Source: Bryopsis sp. KO-2023 (Eukaryota > Chlorophyta > Ulvophyceae > Bryopsidales > Bryopsidaceae). Taken from it: a stretch of DNA of 64,000 bases. Both the position numbers and the translations under genes were made by a program. Shown in pieces: positions 8,111-18,255 of the stretch. Each line of letters starts with the position of its first letter. Positions within the stretch are counted from its first letter, which is position 1. The notes beneath the pieces were generated by a model. The model did not search any database. It saw only the letters and a program-made list of their open reading frames with translations, and was not told the DNA's origin. The stretch spans positions 2,174,001 through 2,238,000 of the forward strand of contig BSYQ01000007.1 in assembly GCA_030272585.1 (NCBI GenBank). The letters run 5' to 3'.

Positions 8111-11100
8111 ATCGGATCCCTAGTATGGCCGCCACCCTTTCTGACGCGTTAACCAAGTGCTTCCACGGCTCCCAGGAATCGTGTTCGATCCCATAGCCGA
8201 CCCAGCGAATCAGATATCTCCTCGTCACCTTTCGTCCACGTCTTGTTTCCTTGTGATCCAGCACCCTCTCGACTTCGTATTCGAGTTCCTCCTCGTTAAT
8301 CACCGGTGCTGGCGGCTCCGGTTCAGGTCGTCGAAAGTCTGACGACTCCTTAAATTTCCGCAATCTCACAATATGGAAAACGTCGTGTATCTTCCACGTC
8401 TCTGGTAACTTGAGCTTGTAGGCAACCTTTCCGACTCTTGCGATCACCTCAAACGGTCCCACGAAACGTGGTCCGAGCTTCGGCGAAATCCCGCTGCCAG
8501 CAAATGACAGATTCTGGGTCGTCAGCAAAACTCGTTCTCCAACCGCGAACTCTTCTTCACGTCGCGACTTGTCGGCATACTTCCGTTGCCTCTCCTGAGC
8601 TTGTTTCCACAGTTGTTTAGCCAAATCCAAGTCATTCTTCATATTCGACAGAATGTCGTGCACGCCGCGAATCTCGCTCTCGACGCGTCGACCTCCGATA
8701 AGCGCCATCGGCACTAACGGATGCTCCCCTGAGTTCAAATAGAACGGCGTGTGACCCGTCGACGTATGCTTTCCATTATTGTACGCGAACTCGGCGGCCG
8801 GCAATCTCTCGTCCCAGTCGCGCCGTCGTGCGTCGACATAACAGCGTAGCGTCTCCTCTAACACACGGTTCATTCTTTCCGTTTGGCCGTCGGTCTGCGG
8901 GTGAAACGCCGAGCTCATCTTCAATGACGTCCCACTGAGCTCCATTAGTCGTCGCCAGAATGCTGAGACGAATCGACTGACGCGGTCCGACACCAAACTC
9001 GTCGGCATCCCGTGGTGTCGCCACACCTCTCTGAAGAATATGTCGGCCAAATCCTTGGCAGACGCGCTCGTCGACGTCGGTATGAAGTGCGTCATTTTGC
9101 TCAGCCTGTCAACGAACACCACTATTGCCGAATGCCCTCGTTCTGTTTCCGGAAGCTGCACGATCAAGTCGAGACTGACCGACTCCCAGCGTCGTTCCGG
9201 TATCGAGAGCGGCTGCAGCTTCCCAGCTGGAAGCTTCGCTTCTGCTTTAGATTTCTGGCATTTAGGACATGTTCTGCAATATTCAGCAACATCCTTATCC
9301 AATCTTCTCCAGTAAAAATATCTCTTGATTAGATCAAGAGTCCTTTCTCTGCCCTTGTGGCCTGCCACGGCTGAGTCATGTGCCTCTTTCAGGACATCAT
9401 GTCTGATGGATGTAGGAATGACTAATTGCCCAGTTTTCTTCATGAGAGTTCCTTCATGTAACTTGAATTGTTTGATGACATTTGCATCCTGTTTCTCCAG
9501 TAGTTCCTTGATGTTGATGCAATATCCATCCTTTCCTTGCTCAGTTCTGATCTTTTCTCTTGGTATCTTCACTTGTTCCACCTGACTTCTTGTCAACACA
9601 TTCAGGGATGGGGCTCCTCCATCCATAGTTTGATTCTGTGCCATGTTTGCCTCCATTCTGCAACTGTCTGCATCATTTACCAGTCGCTGTCCAAGTGGTC
9701 TTAACTTCTCAGGGATCCCATCAGATTCCTCTCCAGAAGACCAACATTTCAACTCAGTTGCTTGTGGATTAATCCTTACTTCTTTCTTGGACTTTTCCTC
9801 ACCCTTAGGTGGTTTTAGAGCTGCCACTGGACCTTCATTCAACTCCTCAGTCGAAATTCCAGTCTTTTCTGGTTTGCTTGTGTCAGGGGTGTTCCTTCCA
9901 TCTCCCCCTCCATTTCTTTTGTTCTTTTGTTCCAGTGGTAGCCCCAAAGGCTTCTCTACATCTGTGCAATCCCCAGCACCAGATGTCTCCAGCAGTTTGT
10001 TTATTTCAGTCTGTGATAGCTTGTCCCCAGTTTGCTTCTCAATCAGACTCCCTTGTTCAGTTTGGTTGATATTCTGTTCTTGTTCTCTGTTGGGTGTTTG
10101 GAGAGAACCAAGTTCCCCCTCCTGTTCCATTAATTTCTGGTTCTGTTGTCCTTTGTCAGCTTGATTTCCTTGGTGGTCATTTGTCTTATACTCCTTCAGC
10201 ATTTGTCTGTTCGTTGTTCCTGCAACTTTCCGATCGACACATTCATCTTTCCACAGCTCAATTACTTTGCCTGACGACTTCTGTTGGGCTGACGACTCCT
10301 CATCCCCTCCTGAACTCAATCCAGAACTCCTGTTGGGTTGAGGACACCTACTCAAGGCGTCGGCCACAACGTTGTCCGTCCCCTTGATATGCACAGTGTC
10401 GAAGTTGAACGGTGCTAGGAACTGCGTCCATCGCACCTGTCGTCGCGTCAATCCCTTCTGCGTATCCAGCCACACCAAACTCGCATTATCAGTTCGCAAA
10501 ACGAAGTGCCGCCCCTCCAGATATGTGCGCCATTTCTTAAGGCAGTGCACAATCGCAAGGAGCTCCTGCTCGTGAACAGGATAGTTCTGTTCCGCCTCCG
10601 TGAACTTGTGTGACTCGAAACACACGGGGTGTAATCCTTTTTCTGTTCGCTGCATTAGAACACCACCGATGCCAGCTTGCGATGCATCTGTCGCCACCAC
10701 CACCGGAAGTTCGTCGTCGAAGTGCTTCAGCACTGGCGTCGTTGTCATAGCCGTTTTTAAAGACTCGAAAGCCTGCCGCTCTAGCCGTCCCCAATTCCAA
10801 CCATTGTGTTTTTTCGTCAGATTCGTCAAAGGGGCAGCGAGCACCGAAAAGTTCCTGACGAACCTTCGGTAAAACGAACACAGTCCTAAGAAACTGCGAA
10901 CGTCGTGTACAGACTTCGGCGTCGGCCATTCTGTTATCGACTTAATCTTCTCCGCCGTGGGGTAAGTTCCATCCCGTTCCAGCCACGTTCCCAGAAACTC
11001 GACGCCGCTTTTTCCGAACTCGCATTTACTGCACTTCGCATACAGACCTTGTTCTTCCAGCCTTTCCAGCACCAAACGCACGTGGTCGGCGTGCGAGTCG

Positions 11101-13361
11101 GCATCTTTACTGTAAACCAGCACATCGTCCAGGAACACGAGAACGAAATTGTCGAGGTAGGGGCGGAGGGTGTCGTTCATCAGCCGCATGAAATAGGCCG
11201 GTGCGTCTGCGAACCCGAAAGGCATCACTAGCCATTCAAAGTGGCCGTAGCGCGTTCGGAACGCCGACCTGTGGATATGTTCATTTTTGATGCGGACCTG
11301 CCAGTAACCGCTCCTCAAGTCGATTTTTGTAAACCACTTCGCTCCTTCCACCTGGTCGACCATTTCGTCCATTCTCGGCAGCGAGTACTTCGAGCGGAGG
11401 GTCTGCTTGTTGAGCATTCTGTAGTCAATACAGAATCTGAGCGTTCCGTCTGCTTTTGGCGCGAACAGGACGGGAGCTCCGTATGGGCTGTGTGAAGGCC
11501 TGATCATTCCGTGGTTGAGAAGGTAGTCGAGTTGCTTTCGCAGTTCCTTGAGTTCAGCCGGGCTTAACCGGTAGATCGGTCTTGAGACCGGTTGCGCCCC
11601 TTCCTGTTCGTTTATCTCAAAGTCGAATTTTCTGTGGGGTGGAAGCTTCGTCGGTAAATCCTCCGGAAACCGATCTGCATGACGACGAAGCACTGCCTTG
11701 AGTTTTTCCAGTTCCTTGGGCAGTTTTTCGATCATGTGTTCCAGTTTAGAATCCACTTTCACACTTCCATGTTTGGGCACCTCCATTGGTTTCTCCTTTA
11801 TTCGATTTGCCTTAGCTTGGTTAGGAGTCTCAACGTTCGTGACAGAATCGGCTTGAGTTCCACTTGGTCCATCAATTCTGTCCCCCAGTTTATTCGTTGA
11901 TCTAGTGTGGTCTGTGTTCGATTCCTTCCTTTGGTTCACTTTCTCAGTCCTTCCCGATTTCCCGATTTCTGTGTTCAGTTCCGTTTCCAGTTCTGTAGCT
12001 TCCTTTTTGTGAGTTGCAGTTCCTTTCGACTTGTCTTGTCTTTCAGCAATCGACTTCTCATTCAGCAGTTCAGCCATTCTCAATTCTCCTCCAGTTCTTA
12101 TGCCTCCACATTCCTCCGAATTTCTCCACTCCATGAAATCCTCCGAATCATCATTATCTCCGACATCATGAATCCACAGCGAAAACACCTCATCGCGACC
12201 TCTGCGCATGATCTTCGACATTTGTTTCGCCGAAATCAGATTCAAATTCCGCGCACTGTGGCCACCTCCAGCATCATCGCCGTAGTACCCCTGTAACTCC
12301 AAATCCCTTTTTCCAGGACGACAGATTTTTAGCTTGTGTGATACCCAGTCGATCTTAGGGTTCACATCTGATAACCAACTCTTTCCAAAAATGACATCAT
12401 GTACCAATTCAGCCAAAACCAAAAATTTTCTTCGCACTCTGTATGGTCCAAAACGAATTGTCGTCGTGCATGATCCAACGACATTCGCGACTGAATCATC
12501 GGCCAATGTCACAGGTCGATGCTTTTCGAATGCATCGATGTTTAATCCCAACCGTTTTACCAACCGTTCTGATATGAATTCCGTCGACGCTCCGCTATCG
12601 ACCAGAACTCGTACTGCTGCATGGCCCAGCGAGCCGTGTAATTTCAGCAGGGATGTCTTGGATCCCACTCCGGTCACCCTTAGATCCACCGCTGTCGGCT
12701 CCTTTCCGTCACACGATGCTCCTGCGCTCTGCGATGCTTCATCCTCGCCATCGCTTCCCTTGAAATCCTTCCCTGGATCTCTCGAAATCCCTTCCGATTC
12801 CGACTGATGATCACCAGCCTGATGCACGCCAACTGGCTCCTGAGGCATCGTGGCGCATGGACTCGCCTTCGCCTTGGTCTGCCCCTCAGGTCGATCATCG
12901 AGCGCACCCGCATTCGTGGACGCCGCATCGTCCTCTGCATGCTCGACATGCATTTTCCCTGACCTGACGCCTGTGACGTCCGTCACACCATTGTCACTCT
13001 CCGTTCCAGAGCTCGCGCTTTTGTTTTCTGACAGTTCCGACTGGTGTAACTTCCTCGCCTGGCGTCTACCAGTCCTACGAGAAGCTCGTCCCACCGTCGT
13101 TTGTTGATCTCTGCGTTTCACACTTTTCGCAGCATCTGTCAGACGTCGCGACTCTTTCACGATCTCGCTCAACTGTTCCAGTAACGTTTTCTGTCCTTTA
13201 AGGAGTTCGTTCATGTTCCTTTCAACCGTCCCAACACGGTGTTTCAAACCTCTGCACCGACCATCGCCGTTCGACGATTTCTGGCGGTCGTTGCGTCTGT
13301 TTCGATCGAACTTCTCTTCCTCGTATCGTTTCACTTTATGTCCGAGGTTTCTGTTAGCCAT
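7872..13361 (-). CDS. pol: Chromovirus polyprotein (protease-RT-RNase H-integrase-chromodomain), C-terminus replaced by hAT sequence
   Basis: The ORF is 1,829 codons as it now reads. The first ~230 residues are basic and polar with a short heptad-like stretch and no CCHC knuckle, so a normal Gag is not seen. Retropepsin follows (VLVDSGAST), then reverse transcriptase (FCIDYRMLNKQ, FLDDVLVYS), RNase H (VVATDASQAGIGG), an HHCC integrase zinc finger, an integrase core (SLDLIV, SDRVSRF, final E in TERMNRVLE) and a chromodomain (YLIRWVGYG...DSWEPW). Hydrophilic linkers rich in Gln, Lys and Glu separate protease from RT (~150 residues) and RNase H from integrase (~270 residues). From base 8127 down the frame runs into the hAT right end and stays open for about 85 codons of translated GATCGG repeats before stopping at 7872. 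No other frameshift or stop interrupts the domains, so the copy is young apart from the insertion. Confidence 0.9.
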   Translation of the reverse strand: MANRNLGHKVKRYEEEKFDRNRRNDRQKSSNGDGRCRGLKHRVGTVERNMNELLKGQKTLLEQLSEIVKESRRLTDAAKSVKRRDQQTTVGRASRRTGRRQARKLHQSELSENKSASSGTESDNGVTDVTGVRSGKMHVEHAEDDAASTNAGALDDRPEGQTKAKASPCATMPQEPVGVHQAGDHQSESEGISRDPGKDFKGSDGEDEASQSAGASCDGKEPTAVDLRVTGVGSKTSLLKLHGSLGHAAVRVLVDSGASTEFISERLVKRLGLNIDAFEKHRPVTLADDSVANVVGSCTTTIRFGPYRVRRKFLVLAELVHDVIFGKSWLSDVNPKIDWVSHKLKICRPGKRDLELQGYYGDDAGGGHSARNLNLISAKQMSKIMRRGRDEVFSLWIHDVGDNDDSEDFMEWRNSEECGGIRTGGELRMAELLNEKSIAERQDKSKGTATHKKEATELETELNTEIGKSGRTEKVNQRKESNTDHTRSTNKLGDRIDGPSGTQADSVTNVETPNQAKANRIKEKPMEVPKHGSVKVDSKLEHMIEKLPKELEKLKAVLRRHADRFPEDLPTKLPPHRKFDFEINEQEGAQPVSRPIYRLSPAELKELRKQLDYLLNHGMIRPSHSPYGAPVLFAPKADGTLRFCIDYRMLNKQTLRSKYSLPRMDEMVDQVEGAKWFTKIDLRSGYWQVRIKNEHIHRSAFRTRYGHFEWLVMPFGFADAPAYFMRLMNDTLRPYLDNFVLVFLDDVLVYSKDADSHADHVRLVLERLEEQGLYAKCSKCEFGKSGVEFLGTWLERDGTYPTAEKIKSITEWPTPKSVHDVRSFLGLCSFYRRFVRNFSVLAAPLTNLTKKHNGWNWGRLERQAFESLKTAMTTTPVLKHFDDELPVVVATDASQAGIGGVLMQRTEKGLHPVCFESHKFTEAEQNYPVHEQELLAIVHCLKKWRTYLEGRHFVLRTDNASLVWLDTQKGLTRRQVRWTQFLAPFNFDTVHIKGTDNVVADALSRCPQPNRSSGLSSGGDEESSAQQKSSGKVIELWKDECVDRKVAGTTNRQMLKEYKTNDHQGNQADKGQQNQKLMEQEGELGSLQTPNREQEQNINQTEQGSLIEKQTGDKLSQTEINKLLETSGAGDCTDVEKPLGLPLEQKNKRNGGGDGRNTPDTSKPEKTGISTEELNEGPVAALKPPKGEEKSKKEVRINPQATELKCWSSGEESDGIPEKLRPLGQRLVNDADSCRMEANMAQNQTMDGGAPSLNVLTRSQVEQVKIPREKIRTEQGKDGYCINIKELLEKQDANVIKQFKLHEGTLMKKTGQLVIPTSIRHDVLKEAHDSAVAGHKGRERTLDLIKRYFYWRRLDKDVAEYCRTCPKCQKSKAEAKLPAGKLQPLSIPERRWESVSLDLIVQLPETERGHSAIVVFVDRLSKMTHFIPTSTSASAKDLADIFFREVWRHHGMPTSLVSDRVSRFVSAFWRRLMELSGTSLKMSSAFHPQTDGQTERMNRVLEETLRCYVDARRRDWDERLPAAEFAYNNGKHTSTGHTPFYLNSGEHPLVPMALIGGRRVESEIRGVHDILSNMKNDLDLAKQLWKQAQERQRKYADKSRREEEFAVGERVLLTTQNLSFAGSGISPKLGPRFVGPFEVIARVGKVAYKLKLPETWKIHDVFHIVRLRKFKESSDFRRPEPEPPAPVINEEELEYEVERVLDHKETRRGRKVTRRYLIRWVGYGIEHDSWEPWKHLVNASERVAAILGIRCRHVGHQSNRSPIKIGPCSFRSSRSPIRSVRSDRSPIKIGPIKKKRSDFSDQNRPITQFCLGNQIGSGSGSAVSDQIGN
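8128..8135. repeat. Right copy of 8-bp target site duplication (GCCGCCAC)
   Basis: It is directly adjacent to the right hAT terminus and identical to 2030-2037. The chromovirus codons continue to its right without a break. Confidence 0.92.
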
Positions 13362-13440
13362 GGTCCCAGTTTGGAAAGTTGAGCGTGACGTCTCTCTGTG
13401 ATTCCTCGTTCCTTATCCGATCGTTCCTCGTTGAGAGGTT

Positions 13441-13688
13441 AAAGCTCCGAAACCATTGTAGAGGGTCACGTTGTTGATGAGAGGGAGTGGTCGTGAGAGA
13501 GAGAGGTGGTCGGGGTCACAAGCTCTATCGAGCGTCAATGTCTTACACAGGTCAAAATATGGTCCTCGATACAATCCCAATAGTGCCCTTTATCCTAACT
13601 CTATGTCGGACACCGAGAAAGTCAATCACGTGGCTCTAACTAGCCCGATAATCAGTAACCCGACTACAGATGTACCCATTTCCTGACA
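13441..13688 (-). repeat. Candidate 5' LTR and primer-binding site of the gypsy element
   Basis: Read on the minus strand, 13688-13457 begins TGTCAGG and ends CTACA, giving the usual TG...CA termini over 232 bp. One base later comes TGGTTTCGGAGC (13455 downward), which begins TGG as primer-binding sites complementary to a tRNA 3' CCA end do. The polyprotein ATG follows about 80 bp later, leaving no room for a separate gag. No second copy exists in the window to prove the LTR, and the priming tRNA is not identified. Confidence 0.45.
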
Positions 13689-13689
13689 T

Positions 13690-16261
13690 GAATTTGAACT
13701 CTGAGAAACAGGAAGTCACACCTATCGAACATTTTTTTCGTGTGTCTTAAATATCTATTTATGATACGTGGTATGGAATGACGATGCCCCCCTTGATGCC
13801 TTCCATTGACTCCAAGCTGTTGCTATTTCCATTTTCATGTAATTTTGCAAAGATATACAAGTGTTTTTATGTGTTTTGGATGGATGGCCAAGGATAAAGC
13901 GATCTTGGAAAGACATAAGAAAAAGAAAAAAAAAGCAAGCCCTCACCATCCCACAAATCTGAAAACTTTCTGGGTTGTTTTCTCAACCAAAAAACAAGTG
14001 ATGTCAGACACCAAACAAATATATATATAAAAATAACAGCCTCAAGGGATCTTCCGTCCGTTTCGTCAAACTCATACACAACCCAAACATATATCAACTG
14101 CAACCCCTGAAAAACAATATACATATCTGTATATGCATATACAGGTATGCATGAGTGTGTCTTTTCTCTTTCTCACTCTTTTTCCCAACACTTGTATGAT
14201 TTCTTGATAAGACTTCCCCCTTCTTTTTCTTTAAACCTTTACAATAAAAACTCTACCCCATCCCCCCAATCTTTCTTGAATGTCCCCCACTTTATGTAAT
14301 CTTGTTTTCGAAAACGCACGTATTTGGTCCGATGGGGGGTTCTTTTTTTCTTCTTTTCGTTTCAGTGGCTCCCCTTTTTTTTCTTGGCATTCTTCGATTC
14401 AGCCATTTTTTTCCCTTTTTCTTTTTTTGGGAAAGAAACTTCTTTTTCCCTTTTCTTTCGTCCCCCCGACGGTACATTCTGAGAAAAAGAAAAAAAATAA
14501 ATTAAAACAAAAACCCCTCCACCAAAAAAGAAAACAAAAAAAACAAAAAAAACATGCACCCGAACTTTCGTCTCTTTTTCTTTTCAAATGGAAAACATGG
14601 TAGGGTCCTTTTTCTTGGTCACTCTTTCTCACATTTTTTTTGTGTGTTTTTTTCGACATGCATACGTGACACACGGCCGAAAAGAAAAAAAAACATCATT
14701 TCAGAAAATAAAAATAAAACCAAAGAACTACTCTTCTGAGGTTCTCAACGAATCTTTTTTTTTTTCCCCGAACTGCGCCGAATACATGAATAACTACGCA
14801 TTCCTTCTTTTGTTCCAGTGGGGGGATAGCCCTCTGCTTAAAATACGTCCATATTTCCTCCTGCTTCCCCTGACCCCCTCTTTTTCAGAATGGGCATTTG
14901 ACGAAAAGAAAGAATTCATACTAACCCACACAACGGGGTTCCAACACTCCATGCACGCAAAAAAACACCCTTTTAAAATAATCTCGAAAGTCTCGCAAAC
15001 GAAACGAAACGAACAAACAAATAGGGGAAAAAAATGCCAAACCCCTGATCACATACACAAGTGTATACTGGATATTTTGGGAAGAATAATCTTGCAGAAA
15101 CTGATAATTGACTGATCAGCGCTGTTATTCCCCACACACACACGCAAACGAAAGGCAAAACAAAATCCAGTAGAAAACAAAACGAAACGCAGCAAAGGAT
15201 ATGTGTGGAGAGGTCATGACTGTTCTTCTAATCAGATTCGATGGAAATGCAACTTCTACATGGGTTTTCCTTCGATCACCCACCGTACTGGAAATAGCTG
15301 CTGTTGTTTTTTTTCCTTTCTTTCTTTCAACTTCTTCTGGGGGTACCCTTTCCCCCTTAAAAAACAACATATTCTCAAATTCACACCCTAACCCCCCCCC
15401 CCCCCCCCTTCTTCCCCCCCCCCCCAATTTTATGTTTCTTTTTTCTTTTCTGGTACCCCCCCCACCAGAGACCCAGAGAGGGAAAAAACGAACAAAAAAA
15501 AAGTTCGCTGTATTTCCATTTAGTAGTGGACGCAAAAAAAAAGAGTGTTTCGAGGGTGAATAGACCTTTTTCTTTTCTGATTTTTTTTTTGTGAAGATGT
15601 GGGAGGGATTTAGGCGACTGTGGGGAAAAAATTCTCCACGATGAGATCTGTGTGAAAAAAAAAAAGAAAATGGATGCTATCGATCGAAAAGCAATAAAAA
15701 AAAAGGGGAGCCAACTGAAACTCAACACCACAAGTAAACCCTCGAATCGCCCAATAGAAACTACTGTTCCGTTTTCCTTTCCTCTTTACTCTTTTTGTTC
15801 TTTTTCCTCTGCTTTCTTCTTTTTAATTCTGGCTGGTCTTTATCACTAATATATATATATATGACAAGAGGATTTACAAAAAAAAACGTGCCCCCTTCTT
15901 TTTTTTTTCTTTTTTTTCCTTCTTTTTTCCCAAACCCCACTATTTTTTCTTTTCTTTTTCTCTTCTTTTTGATAAAATTCGGGGCCCCCTTCGCGGAATC
16001 ATGTCTCCACTTATTGGCAGTATGTTCTTTTCTTTAAAAGGAAAAAAAAAAATCCACAGATATATGTATATCAACAAAAACAGCCCCGGATTCTTTCCAA
16101 TCAAAACGAAAGCTAAAAATAGACACGTGAGGATCACAAAAGCACATACAATAACAATAACAACATTCTTGCTCATCGTGCATGGACGGGGCCAAAAGCA
16201 AAATCCGGAATATGGCCGTAATCAACGAACACATTTTTCCTCCCTCTCCCTGTTTCGACTG
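13690..16261. other. Intergenic, low-complexity DNA
   Basis: This stretch is AT-rich with long T, A and C tracts (for example C-rich runs at about 15392-15424). ORFs here are made of Phe/Lys/Pro homopolymer translations and have no domains. The last part is probably the 3' untranslated region of the methyltransferase-like gene. I see no gene. Confidence 0.6.
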
Positions 16262-18210
16262 TCAAGGAGCAATAGCACCGTCTGGCATTGCCCTGATGAA
16301 CGATATGTCTACTACAGAGAGGGGGTCTTCTGCCACCCACACGGGTTCTGTGTGGAAAACAGCAAACCCGTCATCCTTCATGGACTCCACGAGTTGAAGA
16401 CCTTGCTTTGGGCCCCCACCAGAATCGGTATGAACTCGAGCCAAAACCTGGATAATGGCACGCCCACACTCAATTCTCCTCAGATTGACGCAGTGGCAAG
16501 ATGAAAAAAACACGAACAGAAAGTCGAACATCCAATGGAAACTTAGAAGATCTAAACAGTCGTTTTCAGTCGTTTTCAGTTGTTTTCAGGGGCATTCAGT
16601 ATCGGTCCACATTCCTCAATGCCAACAGAAAGCCACTCTGGTAACCAAAATGCTTGAAAAACGTTTTTTGCTGAAGCATCTTCCACGCATTTAGGTTCCT
16701 TAGAAACAATTAAGCATCAGTACGTTTGTAGATATCACAACCAGAAAAAAAGCCACCACTTAGGCGAGATCACCTGCGAGGAGGGCACTTTGACGTCACT
16801 CTTTTCTTTTTTCCTTTCGTGCAGCAACATTTCTAACTGCGTGACCTCTGCCCCGTCCACGTTAAAGATCATGACATCCACCCATTGATGTTTCAAGTCC
16901 CTCATGATGGCTCGAACGTTTCTGTAGGGTGGATGCCCACCCGGCTTGTTTTCTTTGGACGCCAGCCCGACTTCGTGGAAAACCACACGCTCGTGCATCG
17001 TGAGGAGCTCCTGGCGGTCTTCGTTCATGGGGTGGGGGTCGAAAACGTGAATTTCACAAGGGGTGAATTGAATGAAATCGCTAGGCAGGCTCATGTCCCC
17101 GACTCCAAATATGTATACCTGCAAAGAAAAAGTGAGTGATTCTCAACTATGTTTTTCTTCCTCCAGTCAAAAATCCGCCCAGTGCAAGGGAGGATACTCA
17201 AAATATTACTCGAAGGCACAGAACGACGATGGCAGTTTTTTTTTGTTTTTCATAAAACTTCTTTCAAAAAGTTTTATGAAAATATCAAATAAGCAGCAGT
17301 TCAGAACATCGATCTGCGATGCTCGATCATGTCAGCATGACTAAGCGCATGCATGCATGCAACATGTTGGATTTGCATGTCTCACCACACAATGTAGATG
17401 TCGTAAGAATGTCATGACTCCACATGCCATTTTTCCACCTCCTCCAGGGTCACCGACCCTCTGCATGGTGGGGCAATTTAGGTTTGGCCCGAGAGCCGCC
17501 CACACCTTTCCAATATTCTTTTCAAATGCTCTTTCGGGCATTCGCAGAAGCTGCCCTGTCACAGGCTTCTGCCGCTTGCTCGCTTCTTTTTTTATCCTCG
17601 AATTTATCGCCCGAAGTGGTTCCATATTTTCGACCAGCGCATACGAAACCTGCAGGCCAATATTTCCTTTTTTTTGAAAAAACAAAATGAAGAAAAAACC
17701 CAGAAATGTGGGGCAAGGAACGGGTTTCATTTGATGTTGATGGAAAAGGAACTGCTTCATGGTCCAATTCTTGATTCTTGAGTTTTTCAGGTTACATATA
17801 TATTCATAGGATATATATCAGAGTCGGTGCTGCCTGTGCCCCCCACCCCACCCCACTTTCCTCATATCCAACAAAATACATAATCGTGTTACACGGTGGG
17901 GGCCTCCATCGTTCCAATTCTTGGCATGATCACCAACTGAATGAGAAAGAAAACAGAGCAGCACACGGCGGAAAGCGGCGCATAGGAGCCAAAGCACCTG
18001 CATATCCGTCGCAAGGGCAGACCTCGTCATCTGCCGGTGCGTCTTCGGCGAGTGATATCGCTGAATTCTCCACGTCGCCACGACGCCCACCAGTGCCAAA
18101 CCCAGGAGCAAATGTAGGCAGTCGATTCGCACCAGGCTCAGTGCGCGGCGCATCAACGCCCCACCGCTCCAACTTGGCGCTGCAGCCAGAGTGTTGCCGT
18201 GTTTCTTCAT
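16262..18210 (-). CDS. METTL24-like type II membrane methyltransferase-domain protein
   Basis: Four exons (18210-17998, 17649-17386, 17118-16774, 16447-16262) all join in phase 0, giving 335 residues. Residues ~29-47 (CLHLLLGLALVGVVATW) form one hydrophobic segment after a short basic N-terminus, as in a type II signal anchor of the secretory pathway. The lumenal part has the Methyltransf_22/METTL24-like pattern: NCPTMQRVGDPGGGGKMACG, then VYIFGVGDMSLPSDF, CEIHVFDPHP, the D-x-x-GAE motif (VMIFNVDGAEVTQLEML), and a final VLARVHT...GFAVF block matching the family's LLIEFH strand. An upstream in-frame ATG at 18255 would add 15 residues. The substrate is unknown even for animal members, so activity is inferred only from the fold. 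Confidence 0.75.
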
Positions 18211-18255
18211 TTGAACACAACTCGACTCCACGCCGCTACACACTCTTGAATCCAC

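Larger units (their letters stand above)
2038..8127 (-). mobile_element. Complete hAT DNA transposon with two genes
   Basis: The element is 6,090 bp and is bounded by perfect 12-bp terminal inverted repeats, CATACTAGGGAT at 2038-2049 and its reverse complement at 8116-8127. A perfect 8-bp duplication, GCCGCCAC, flanks it (2030-2037 and 8128-8135), the size expected of hAT insertion. It contains GATCGG-rich subterminal arrays, a plus-strand gene of unknown function, a 98-bp tandem repeat and a two-exon transposase on the minus strand, the two genes converging. It sits in frame inside the chromodomain end of a gypsy polyprotein, so it arrived after that element. The intact ends and open transposase suggest a recent, possibly still active, insertion. 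Confidence 0.92.
1966..13688 (-). mobile_element. Ty3/gypsy chromovirus-type LTR retrotransposon, split by a hAT element
   Basis: The element runs right to left. It has a candidate 5' LTR at 13457-13688, a primer-binding-like site at 13441-13455, and a single polyprotein ORF from 13361. The native ORF end lies beyond the inserted hAT element (2038-8127) and would reach a TGA at 1966-1968 if the insertion and one target-site copy were absent. Domain order protease, RT, RNase H, integrase, chromodomain is that of a chromovirus. The 3' LTR is not found in the window. It may lie off the left edge, be displaced by later insertions, or be lost. The left boundary given here is only the end of the coding frame. 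Confidence 0.8.

Noticed and set aside
14280-15731. Several ORFs of 60-175 codons on both strands
   Set aside because: They translate A/T/C homopolymers into Phe, Lys and Pro runs. No splice-linked coding or domain.
17251-17278. 10-bp-stem hairpin resembling a terminator
   Set aside because: It lies within an intron of the methyltransferase-like gene; intrinsic terminators are not expected in nuclear DNA.
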